Shown here one piece after another: positions 24,578-32,136 of a stretch of 63,830 bases of DNA. The translations under genes were made by a program, and so were the position numbers. A model generated the notes under the pieces. It made no database searches, had not been told where the DNA came from, and saw only the letters and a program-made list of their open reading frames with translations. Position 1 is the first letter of the stretch. The number at the start of each line of letters is the position of its first letter. This DNA comes from Treponema sp. (GTDB lineage Bacteria > Spirochaetota > Spirochaetia > Treponematales > Treponemataceae): the NCBI GenBank assembly GCA_016296655.1, contig JAEDIW010000010.1:1-63830 (forward strand), given 5' to 3'.

Positions 24578-25742
24578 TTTTTTTGCTGACAGACCTGTGG
24601 ATTCTGCAAGGCAGTGTGACAAAGTTTTTATTTTTTTTGTCATTTTGTTGTGGGGGATAGGAATCAGTACCCTGCTGGTTTGTGCTGAAAACCTGGCAAG
24701 AAGAATTTTTGGAGAACCTCTATATTTTGTGAAACGACAGCTTGCAAGTTCTGTTATTGGTTTTGCGCTTTTTATATTTTTTGCAAATATCCCGATGAAA
24801 ACTGTTCGAAAATTTCTGCCATATTTTGTACTTGGGGTTTTATTTCTGTGTCTTTGTACTTTTATTCCTGGAATTGGAATTGAAAAAAAAGGTGCAGTGC
24901 GCTGGATAAAAATTCCATTTTTTTCTTCTTTTCAACCGTCTGAGTTTGTAAAGTTTGCCGTGGTTCTGTATCTGGCAAATCTTTTTGACAAGCAGGCTGA
25001 ATCTGCAAATGCTGAAGAGCGCGGAGTTTTTCCTGCTGCATTTGGGCTTTGCGTTTTTGTTGGCATTGTTTTTGCTCAAAAGGATTTTTCTACAGGCCTT
25101 TTCATATTTATAATTGGAATCATAATGTTTTTTGTAACAGGAGCAAAGCTTTCATGGCTTATTCCTTTTTCCATTCTGGCTGTTCCTGCTACTGTTTTTA
25201 TGATTTTGATAGAACATTACAGGGTTAGCCGTTTGATTGGTTTTTTACATCCTGAAGAAGATGTTCAGGGTGTGAATTATCAGATTACAGCTGCTCATCG
25301 TGCAATAAATGCAGGTGGATTTCTTGGCAGGGGAATGGGTTCCAATTTGGTAAGGCTGTCAGGAATTCCTGAAATTCAGGCTGATTACATTTTTGCAGGC
25401 TGGGCTGAAGCCAATGGTTTTTTAGGAGTTTTGCTTTATTTTGCACTTTTGATAGCTTTTTCTGTCTGTGCATACAAAATTGCTTTCCGCTGTAGAAACC
25501 GTTTTGCATCGCTTGGTGCGTTTGGCTGTACTACGGTTATTTTTTTACAGTCGCTGCTGAATTGTGCTGTTGTTGCCGGAGTGGTTCCTAATACAGGAAT
25601 TGCATTGCCGTTTTTTTCATCTGGAGGGTCTGTGATGCTGGTTACGCTGGCTATGTGCGGATTTATTTTGAATGCGTCCAGAAACAATTTAGATACAGAT
25701 TTGATTACAGAAAGTTTGCATGGAGTTGAAGTTTATGAGTGA
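24564..25742 (+). CDS. ftsW: SEDS-family septal peptidoglycan polymerase FtsW
   Basis: Polytopic membrane protein, 392 aa, with about ten transmembrane segments; it polymerises lipid II at the division site with its partner penicillin-binding protein. Family motifs are present: KGAVRWIKIPFF followed by FQPSEFVKFAVV, then YQITAAHRAINAGGFLGRG, AGWAEANGFLGV and TGIALPFFSSGGSVML near the end. A FtsW rather than RodA role is set by its position between murF and ftsQ. No penicillin-binding protein gene and no murG or murC occurs in this cluster, so those lie elsewhere. AGGAGG sits 8 nt before ATG 24564. Confidence 0.93.
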   Translation: MNSYNFFADRPVDSARQCDKVFIFFVILLWGIGISTLLVCAENLARRIFGEPLYFVKRQLASSVIGFALFIFFANIPMKTVRKFLPYFVLGVLFLCLCTFIPGIGIEKKGAVRWIKIPFFSSFQPSEFVKFAVVLYLANLFDKQAESANAEERGVFPAAFGLCVFVGIVFAQKDFSTGLFIFIIGIIMFFVTGAKLSWLIPFSILAVPATVFMILIEHYRVSRLIGFLHPEEDVQGVNYQITAAHRAINAGGFLGRGMGSNLVRLSGIPEIQADYIFAGWAEANGFLGVLLYFALLIAFSVCAYKIAFRCRNRFASLGAFGCTTVIFLQSLLNCAVVAGVVPNTGIALPFFSSGGSVMLVTLAMCGFILNASRNNLDTDLITESLHGVEVYE

Positions 25743-26604
25743 TGTTCAGTTGAATGTTTTTGATACTACAGAAGATTTTAGAAGTGCCGGTGTTTTTGAA
25801 GCTATTTCGCCAGTTAAAAAGACAGAAGAAAAGGCAGTTGATAAAAATCTGTCTACTTTGAAAATTATTTTTGCTGTTCTATGCATGCTGCTTGTTTTTG
25901 AGGGAATTGCATATAAATTTATAATCCCTCTGACACGTTATCCTAAAATCGTCATATCAGGCACAAAAACATATTCTGAACAGGAACTTGTTCAGTCATT
26001 GTATGCAAGTCAGAATGTTTCATGGTTCAGCTTTAACGCAGCAAAGGCTGCCTCTCTTGTTTCTGCTTTGCCTGCTGTTGAAAGTGTTTGTGTTGAAAAA
26101 CATTTTCCAGATACAATTTCTGTTAATATCATTGAGCGGGAAGCCGTTGCGTTGACTTTTGTAAATACGGGTTCAGCTACAGTACCTGTTCAAATAGACA
26201 GAAATGGTGTATTATTCACACCTAACGCTGAAAGTGCGGTTTTTGACAGAACTATACCGATTGTTTCCGGATTGCCGATAGAGCATCTTTCAACTGGAAT
26301 GAGAATTCCTCAGAAATATCGCAGTCTTGTTGAACAGATTGCTTCAATAAGGAGCTTGCCGCAGAAATATTTTGCTGCAATTTCTGAAATTTGCGTGGTT
26401 CCAAAAGAATATGGGAACTATGAACTGGTTTTGTATCCTGTGGGCTCTCATACAAGGGTTCTGACTGATCGTTCTTTAAGCGAAGAGGCACTGCAATACA
26501 TGATGGTAGTTCTGGACATTGTAAAATCTCTTGATTCTGATATTTCAGAGATTGATTTGCGTTATGGTTCAGTTTCTTACCGTACTGATGGCAGAGGGAG
26601 GTAA
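25735..26604 (+). CDS. ftsQ: Cell division protein FtsQ/DivIB-like
   Basis: Bitopic membrane protein, 289 aa. A cytoplasmic tail of about 45 residues precedes one transmembrane helix (IIFAVLCMLLVFEGIAYKF). A POTRA-like domain follows (YPKIVISGTKTYSEQELVQS), then the beta domain (VCVEKHFPDTISVNIIERE). This order is that of FtsQ, which links FtsL and the wall synthases. I start at ATG 25735 because GGAG lies 9 nt before it; an ATG at 25720 overlaps that site. The gene overlaps the ftsW end and leads directly into ftsA. Confidence 0.88.
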   Translation: MSDVQLNVFDTTEDFRSAGVFEAISPVKKTEEKAVDKNLSTLKIIFAVLCMLLVFEGIAYKFIIPLTRYPKIVISGTKTYSEQELVQSLYASQNVSWFSFNAAKAASLVSALPAVESVCVEKHFPDTISVNIIEREAVALTFVNTGSATVPVQIDRNGVLFTPNAESAVFDRTIPIVSGLPIEHLSTGMRIPQKYRSLVEQIASIRSLPQKYFAAISEICVVPKEYGNYELVLYPVGSHTRVLTDRSLSEEALQYMMVVLDIVKSLDSDISEIDLRYGSVSYRTDGRGR

Positions 26605-26607
26605 CCT

Positions 26608-27867
26608 TTGAATACTGTTGTTGGTCTGGATATTGGAACAAGTTATATTCGTGCTGCAATCGGGGAAGTCAGCGATGAAGGCAAGGTTGAAATTATAGGT
26701 ATTGCAAAAAAGCCTTCTACCGGACTTAGAAATGGAGTTATCGTAAATATTGAATCAGCCTGCCAGGCTATAAAACAGACAATAGAAGCTGCTGAACAAA
26801 ATGCAGGTTATGAAGTAACTTCCTGTATTACTGGAATTGGCGGAACTCAGACTGAAAGTTTTAATCAGGCAGGCTCTGCCGCTATAGCTTCTCATGGAAA
26901 AGGCCGTCGGGAAATTACTTCTGATGATATAAGTCGTGCCATTGATATGGCAACAGCTGTTTACATTCCTCTGGATCGAGAAATGCTGCATGTAATTCCA
27001 AGAGAATATTTTGTAGATAATCTTTCTTATGGAATTAATAGGCCTCTGAATACGATTGGTGCCAGGCTGAAAGTCGATGTACATATTGTAACTGCATCAA
27101 AAACTGCTGTTACAAATATAAGAAACTGCGTAAGTCGTGCAAATTATCGTCTTGACGGTGTTATGCTGAAAACTCTTGCAGCTTCAAATGCTGTCATGCA
27201 TGACGACGAAATGGAGCTTGGTTCTATTTTAATTGATATGGGGGCTGGAACAACTGATGTGCTTGTTCTTATGCATGCTGCTCCTGTCTGTTCAGTGTCT
27301 ATTCCTGTCGGTGGAAATATTGTTACGAATGATATTGCTCTTGTAAAAGGAATTCCTAGTGTTGAAGCTGAAAAAATAAAAGTTAATTCAGGATGCTGCT
27401 GGTTACCTGGAATTGAAAATGATTTGCAGGTAATTCTGCCTGGAATAGGAGGCCGTCCGCCTGAAGAAACCTCTACAACTGAATTGTGTCAGATAATTCA
27501 GCCTAGAGTAGAAGAAATTTTTTCAATGGTAAAATCTGCTATTGTAACAAAGGCGAATTTATCTCAGTTGAAAGGAAATATTATCCTTACTGGTGGCGGT
27601 GCTCAAATGCCAGGTATTGTTGAACTTGCGCAGAATGTTTTTGGAACTCCTGCTGTCCGGCTTGGAATTCCTGAAAAACTTGGCGGAATTGACGAGGATT
27701 ACCGTCGCCCAGATTGCGCAACTGTAATCGGCCTTATTACCAGCAACAAAAATGCGGTTTTGGGAAGAGACGGCAAAAAAAAGAAAAAGAATTTGGATTC
27801 TGCAAGAGCAGGTCAAAAATCCAAAAATGAAAATATTTTCAAAAAAATTTTTGATATGTTTTTTTGA
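26608..27867 (+). CDS. ftsA: Cell division protein FtsA
   Basis: Actin-fold ATPase, 419 aa, that anchors FtsZ filaments to the membrane. Visible parts: the phosphate-1 loop VGLDIGTSYIRA at the start, the 1C-domain region, the second phosphate loop ILIDMGAGTTDVLVL and the adenosine motif IILTGGGAQMPGI. The C-terminus ends in a basic linker and an amphipathic helix (NIFKKIFDMFF), the membrane-targeting sequence. The start is TTG 26608 with GGAGG at 26597-26601, 6 nt away. ftsZ follows after 180 bp with its own promoter, so FtsZ can be made in excess. Confidence 0.95.
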   Translation: MNTVVGLDIGTSYIRAAIGEVSDEGKVEIIGIAKKPSTGLRNGVIVNIESACQAIKQTIEAAEQNAGYEVTSCITGIGGTQTESFNQAGSAAIASHGKGRREITSDDISRAIDMATAVYIPLDREMLHVIPREYFVDNLSYGINRPLNTIGARLKVDVHIVTASKTAVTNIRNCVSRANYRLDGVMLKTLAASNAVMHDDEMELGSILIDMGAGTTDVLVLMHAAPVCSVSIPVGGNIVTNDIALVKGIPSVEAEKIKVNSGCCWLPGIENDLQVILPGIGGRPPEETSTTELCQIIQPRVEEIFSMVKSAIVTKANLSQLKGNIILTGGGAQMPGIVELAQNVFGTPAVRLGIPEKLGGIDEDYRRPDCATVIGLITSNKNAVLGRDGKKKKKNLDSARAGQKSKNENIFKKIFDMFF

Positions 27868-27972
27868 TTTTAGAGGCGAGGTCTTAAAATCTGCTAAATC
27901 AGGATTTTTTGCGTTTTAAGCCTTGAATTGAGTTTTGTGTTTTTTGGACTTTCGGAAAATGTGTTTTTCGAA

Positions 27973-28000
27973 TTGACTTATGATAAACTCTAAATATTTT
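27973..28000 (+). promoter_or_regulatory. ftsZ promoter
   Basis: TTGACT (27973-27978), a 16-nt spacer and TATTTT (27995-28000) lie in the ftsA-ftsZ gap. An inverted repeat of about 8 bp per arm (ACTCTAAA and TTTAGAG) straddles the -10 box and could bind a regulator. Confidence 0.6.
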
Positions 28001-28048
28001 TAGAGAGTCCTAGAGTTTGGGTATTTTCCATGGGTGGAGGGAAATGTG

Positions 28049-29389
28049 ATGAATTTTTCAGTTGTTAATGATTCTGAATCAGGATTTAAGGCTAGTCCTA
28101 CTGTTATGAAAGTTATAGGTTGCGGTGGCGGTGGTTCGAACGCTGTAAACCGAATGATTGATGCAAATATAGAAAATGTAGAATTTATAGTACTTAATAC
28201 CGATGTTCAGGCTTTGAATTTGTCACGTGCGTCTGTAAAGCTTGCCGTTGGGCAAAAGCTTACAGGCGGTTTGGGAGCAGGCTTTTGTCCTGAAATTGGT
28301 GAAAAGGCAGCAGAGGAAGACCGTGATGCCATTGCAAATGCACTGAAAGGTTCCGACATGGTATTTATTACTGCCGGAATGGGCGGCGGTACGGGAACGG
28401 GTTCTGCTCCTGTTGTTGCAAAAATTGCACGGGAAATGGGAATCCTTACAGTTGGTGTTGTTACCATTCCTTTTGATTTTGAAGGAAAAATGCGCCGCCA
28501 GGTTGCTGAGGAAGGAATTGAAAAGCTGCGCAATGCAGTTGATTCTTTGATTGTAATTCCTAATCAGCAGCTGTTAAAAATAAATGAAAAAAAGATGTCT
28601 TTCAGGGAAGCCTTTGTTCTTGCAGATGATGTTCTTCGTCAAGGCGTTCAGGGAATTTCCAGCGTAATTACAAAGCCTGGAGTTGTAAATATTGACTTTG
28701 CCGATGTGCGCCGTACCATGCAGGGACAGGGAAATGTGATTTTTGGTATAGGAAGTGCAGATGGTGAAAATCGCGCAGTTGATGCTGCAACCCGTGCAAT
28801 AAAAAATCCAATGCTGGAAGATACTAGTATTGACGGCGCAAAAAATGTTCTTATCAACATTTGTGCCGGCGAAAATGTTGGTATGACTGAAGTCGAAGAA
28901 ATTGTAAAGATAATTACAGCTTCTGCTGATCCTGCCTGTTCTGTATTCTGGGGACAGGTTTCAGATCCTGATATGGGCGACTCAATAAGTGTAACTGTAA
29001 TAGCTACTGGTTTTTCAACATCCATAGAAGAAAATGTAGAAGTACCTGTTGCTGAAAAGACAGAAACAAAGGTTGTTCCTGATGGAAATGTTTTGAGTTA
29101 TGGTGATTTTGATAGTCTGCTGCGTCCTTCTTCAAAGACCGAATCTTCTGTTACAACTCAAACAAGTCCTGTAAATGAGAGCAAAGGTTTTTTGTTTGAT
29201 GAAGTCGGTAATGCTGCATCTGATACTGCAAAAAAATCTGGCAGGGAAGGATCGACATTGGGAAGTGCTTTGACACGGGTTTCAATGAATCCTGGTGATA
29301 GTTCTTTGAATCCTCCTGCCGGCTATAATGTTTCAGCGAATGATATAAATCAGCCTGCATGCTGGCGTAGGGGGACGCTTAAATCATAG
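28049..29389 (+). CDS. ftsZ: Cell division GTPase FtsZ
   Basis: Tubulin-like GTPase, 446 aa, that forms the division ring. The GTP site is clear: GCGGGGSNAVNRM near the start, the tubulin signature GMGGGTGTGSAPVVA (about residue 110) and FDFEGKMRRQVAEEG. Residues about 325-425 are a variable, Ser-rich linker. The C-terminal peptide reads NDINQPACWRRGTLKS, where most FtsZ proteins have IPAFLRR; the RR and Pro-Ala are kept, but Cys-Trp replaces Phe-Leu. The start is ATG 28049 with GGAGG at 28036-28040. An upstream GTG at 28034 overlaps that site. Confidence 0.97.
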   Translation: MNFSVVNDSESGFKASPTVMKVIGCGGGGSNAVNRMIDANIENVEFIVLNTDVQALNLSRASVKLAVGQKLTGGLGAGFCPEIGEKAAEEDRDAIANALKGSDMVFITAGMGGGTGTGSAPVVAKIAREMGILTVGVVTIPFDFEGKMRRQVAEEGIEKLRNAVDSLIVIPNQQLLKINEKKMSFREAFVLADDVLRQGVQGISSVITKPGVVNIDFADVRRTMQGQGNVIFGIGSADGENRAVDAATRAIKNPMLEDTSIDGAKNVLINICAGENVGMTEVEEIVKIITASADPACSVFWGQVSDPDMGDSISVTVIATGFSTSIEENVEVPVAEKTETKVVPDGNVLSYGDFDSLLRPSSKTESSVTTQTSPVNESKGFLFDEVGNAASDTAKKSGREGSTLGSALTRVSMNPGDSSLNPPAGYNVSANDINQPACWRRGTLKS

Positions 29390-29404
29390 GAGTCTGTAAC
29401 AGGT

Positions 29405-30322
29405 ATGGGAGAAGAAAAGCTGACTGCTTCTGTCATGCTTTCAAGATTTTACAATGATCTCATAATGGTATGCCGGCATTCAGTTCAGACTGCTGAAACT
29501 TATAGGATTTCGGTAAGAGAGTTTTTTTTGTGGTGTGCAAAGGAAAAACTGAAACTGGCAGAGCTTACTGTAAAAAATCTGCTGTATTACATGGCATGGC
29601 GAAAAACGAATGGCTGCAATGAATTAACGTTGGCAAAAGATATTTCTGCATTGAGGGCTTTTGGCTCATATCTTGTGCGCATACAATTCTGGGCGGAAAA
29701 TAAGGCCATGCTTCTTGACAGGCCGAAAGCCTCAAGAGCCTTGCCAAGAGTTCTTGAACCAGAGCAGGTTGAAAAGCTTTTGTCTGTTATTGACGTAGAT
29801 TCTGAACTTGGTTTGCGTGATCGGGCATTGTTTGAACTTATTTATTCCTGCGGTTTGCGTATAACCGAAGCTTCATCCCTGCTTATTGGAAATCTTCACA
29901 TGAATGAACGGCTTTTAATGGTTCTCGGAAAAGGTGATAAAGAAAGAATTGTTCCTTTTGGTGATGCTGCTGCATTTTGGCTTGGAAAATATCTTGGTGA
30001 GGCTCGCCCAAAGCTTGTTGGAAAGAAAAAAACTGCGGAAGTTTTTGTAAATTATCGTGGAGATGCTATTTCCAGAAAGGGAATTTGGAAGCGTTTTCAG
30101 GAAATTGAAAGTCTTGCAGGTGTTAAGGCAAAGGTTCATACGCTACGTCATTCTTTTGCGACTCACTTGCTTGCCGGTGGGGCTGACCTGCGTTCTGTTC
30201 AGGAACTTTTGGGGCACAGCGACCTTGCTACTACGCAGATTTATACTCACATAAATGATTCTCAACTTAGAGAGCTGCACCGTGAATTTTTCCCGGGGCA
30301 TAAAAATAAGGCTGAGAGATAA
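29405..30322 (+). CDS. Tyrosine recombinase, XerC/XerD type, first copy
   Basis: Site-specific recombinase of 305 aa. The N-terminal SAM-like core-binding domain (residues about 8-95) is followed by the catalytic domain with Arg in SCGLRITEA, HxxR in HTLRHSFATHLL, His in LGHSDLATTQIYTH and the Tyr just after. Full length and intact residues suggest it acts in chromosome dimer resolution with the related gene at 34417-35337. Which is XerC and which XerD cannot be told here. It follows ftsZ by 15 bp, which suits coupling to division. No dif-like site was found in the window. Confidence 0.9.
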   Translation: MGEEKLTASVMLSRFYNDLIMVCRHSVQTAETYRISVREFFLWCAKEKLKLAELTVKNLLYYMAWRKTNGCNELTLAKDISALRAFGSYLVRIQFWAENKAMLLDRPKASRALPRVLEPEQVEKLLSVIDVDSELGLRDRALFELIYSCGLRITEASSLLIGNLHMNERLLMVLGKGDKERIVPFGDAAAFWLGKYLGEARPKLVGKKKTAEVFVNYRGDAISRKGIWKRFQEIESLAGVKAKVHTLRHSFATHLLAGGADLRSVQELLGHSDLATTQIYTHINDSQLRELHREFFPGHKNKAER

Positions 30323-30392
30323 AGTGCAATGCTGCAAACCACATTGTTGTCCTGATGAATAAATTTTGAAATCCGGGCTTTTGGGAGGATGT

Positions 30393-31136
30393 ATGAAAAA
30401 AAATGGAATTTGCTGTGTTTCTGGAGTTTGCCTGCTGATTTTTTCTACAGTGATGTTGTTTGGCGGGTGCAAAAAGGCAAATAAAACGATAATTCGTCAG
30501 CAGCATCTTGAAGAAGGTGTTCAAAACCCTACATCAATTGAAGAACTGAAAGATGCTATAAAAAAATATCAGAACAGGGTTGCTGACATTCAGCTTGCGC
30601 AGTCGCAGATTGGAATCTGGCATAAAATTCTTGGAACCAGGTATCTGGACAACAAAATGTATGGAGAGGCTTTAAAAAGTTTTCAGACGGCACTGGAATA
30701 TTATCCTCAGAATCAGAATCTGTATTATTATGTGGGGCTGTGCGCCGGATATATGGCACATTCTGCCCTTGATTTTGACGCAAAAGGTTTAAATCCAAAG
30801 AAAATTTATTATTTAAAACTTGCAGAATCTGCATATAACGAGGCAATTAAAATAGAGCCGAGGTATGCCAGAGCTTTGTACGGTCTTTCAATTCTTTATG
30901 TTTTTGAGTTAGATGAACCAGAAAAAGCTGTTCCTTTGCTTGAAAAAATGCTTACGATTGAAACCCGCAGCATTGATGCAATGTTTGTGCTTGCACGTGC
31001 CTATTATTCGACTTATGAGTTTGAGAAAGCTGTTGCAATGTACGATAAAATAATTGCTGTTTCAAAATCTGAAGAAAGGAAAAAGGAAGCCGAGGCGAAT
31101 AAACGTATTGTTTTAGATGCCGCCTATGTTGAATGA
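30393..31136 (+). CDS. TPR lipoprotein
   Basis: Predicted outer-envelope lipoprotein, 247 aa. A signal peptide ends in the lipobox MLFGGC (Cys about residue 26). At least three TPR-like helical repeats follow (YGEALKSFQTALEYYPQNQNL; ESAYNEAIKIEPRYARALYG; FEKAVAMYDKIIAVSKSEE), a scaffold for protein contacts. It recalls ComL/BamD but lacks enough specific signs to name. The start is ATG 30393 with GGGAGG at 30383-30388; an upstream TTG at 30366 is not used in my view. Its end overlaps the dprA start, so the two are probably co-transcribed. Confidence 0.8.
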   Translation: MKKNGICCVSGVCLLIFSTVMLFGGCKKANKTIIRQQHLEEGVQNPTSIEELKDAIKKYQNRVADIQLAQSQIGIWHKILGTRYLDNKMYGEALKSFQTALEYYPQNQNLYYYVGLCAGYMAHSALDFDAKGLNPKKIYYLKLAESAYNEAIKIEPRYARALYGLSILYVFELDEPEKAVPLLEKMLTIETRSIDAMFVLARAYYSTYEFEKAVAMYDKIIAVSKSEERKKEAEANKRIVLDAAYVE

Positions 31137-32136
31137 AAAAGAAATAATTATTTGTGCTCTGTGTGAATTTCACTTTTTAACGCTTCGTGAAAAAATAATT
31201 TTATTGAATAAACTTGACAGTTCCAATAGCATTGCGTTACTTTCTATTAATGCAATAGGAGATATGATTGGAAGAATGCCAAGATGTTCTTCCGCTTTTA
31301 ATGCAAATTTTATTTTGCAGAATGCAAGGGCTGCCGCAGCGATTTTAAGTGCGCGCGGAATTTCCTGCTGCCTTTATGGCCAGCAAGATTATCCTGCTTT
31401 GCTGAAAGAAATTTCAGATCCTCCTTTTGCTTTGTTTTACAGAGGAAATTTTTCTGTTCTGCAGGAGAAATGTGTTTCTGTTGTAGGTACACGGCGTTTG
31501 ACTGCTGATGGCATGAATGCTGCGAAAGCTTTTGCCTATGATGCTGCATTGCATGGACAGACGGTTGTTTCTGGGCTTGCTTTTGGTGCAGATGCCTGTT
31601 CTCATGCAGGTGCCGTTGCAGCTGCTTTTGACGAAATGGAAAAAAACGGTGTTTTTTGTGAACGCTGCGGAAAAACTGCTGCTGTGCTTCCTTGCGGAAT
31701 TGATTGCGTTGTTCCCAATGCAAATAAAAGGATTGCACGGCAAATTTTGCAGACAGGTGGCTGTCTTTTGAGTGAATATCCGCCTGGAGTTTGTGCTGAA
31801 AAATGGCGGTTTGTACAGCGCAACAGGATTATTGCAGGGCTTTCGCCGGCTACGGTGATTGTTCAGGCTCCAGCAGGAAGCGGAGCGTTGATTACTGCGG
31901 ATTTTGCCCTGGATTTTGGCAGGGATGTTGTTTTTCTGAAAAGTGCTGTTTCTGCACAAGCTGTTAAGGTTTCTGCAGATAGCAGAAAAATAAATAAAAA
32001 ACTGGTTCGGACTGTTCAGCAGTATATTGCTGATGGTGCACCTGTTGTAAAAGATTATGAAGATTTTAAAGCGTGCATGAAGGATTTGCCAGGTAAGCAT
32101 AGCCTTCAGCTATGCTTGGACTTGGAGGGTATTTAA
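31117..32136 (+). CDS. dprA: DNA processing protein DprA
   Basis: Single-strand DNA-binding protein, 339 aa, that protects incoming DNA and loads RecA in natural transformation; it is also kept by many bacteria not known to transform. The Rossmann-like core has VVGTRRLTADGMNAA, VVSGLAFGADACSHAGA, LPCGIDCVVPNANKRIA, LLSEYPPG and FVQRNRIIAGLSPATVIV. An insertion of about 15 residues with CERCGK is unusual, and with the Cys before GID it could form a metal site. Starts at ATG 31117 and ATG 31126 both overlap the previous gene. Its 3' end holds a hairpin before topA. Confidence 0.92.
   Translation: MPPMLNEKEIIICALCEFHFLTLREKIILLNKLDSSNSIALLSINAIGDMIGRMPRCSSAFNANFILQNARAAAAILSARGISCCLYGQQDYPALLKEISDPPFALFYRGNFSVLQEKCVSVVGTRRLTADGMNAAKAFAYDAALHGQTVVSGLAFGADACSHAGAVAAAFDEMEKNGVFCERCGKTAAVLPCGIDCVVPNANKRIARQILQTGGCLLSEYPPGVCAEKWRFVQRNRIIAGLSPATVIVQAPAGSGALITADFALDFGRDVVFLKSAVSAQAVKVSADSRKINKKLVRTVQQYIADGAPVVKDYEDFKACMKDLPGKHSLQLCLDLEGI
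32095..32117 (+). promoter_or_regulatory. Perfect hairpin at the dprA-topA junction
   Basis: AAGCATAGC (32095-32103), loop CTTCA and GCTATGCTT (32109-32117) form a perfect 9-bp stem inside the last codons of dprA. It ends 6 nt before the topA ribosome-binding site GGAGG (32124-32128). It may tune topA translation or mark an mRNA processing point. There is no T run, so it is not a terminator. Confidence 0.5.

Noticed and set aside
31414..32100. Long minus-strand frame opposite dprA, and similar ones opposite rsmH (21944-22564) and topA (33717-34382)
   Set aside because: Each lies wholly or almost wholly inside a conserved gene on the other strand and encodes no recognisable domain.
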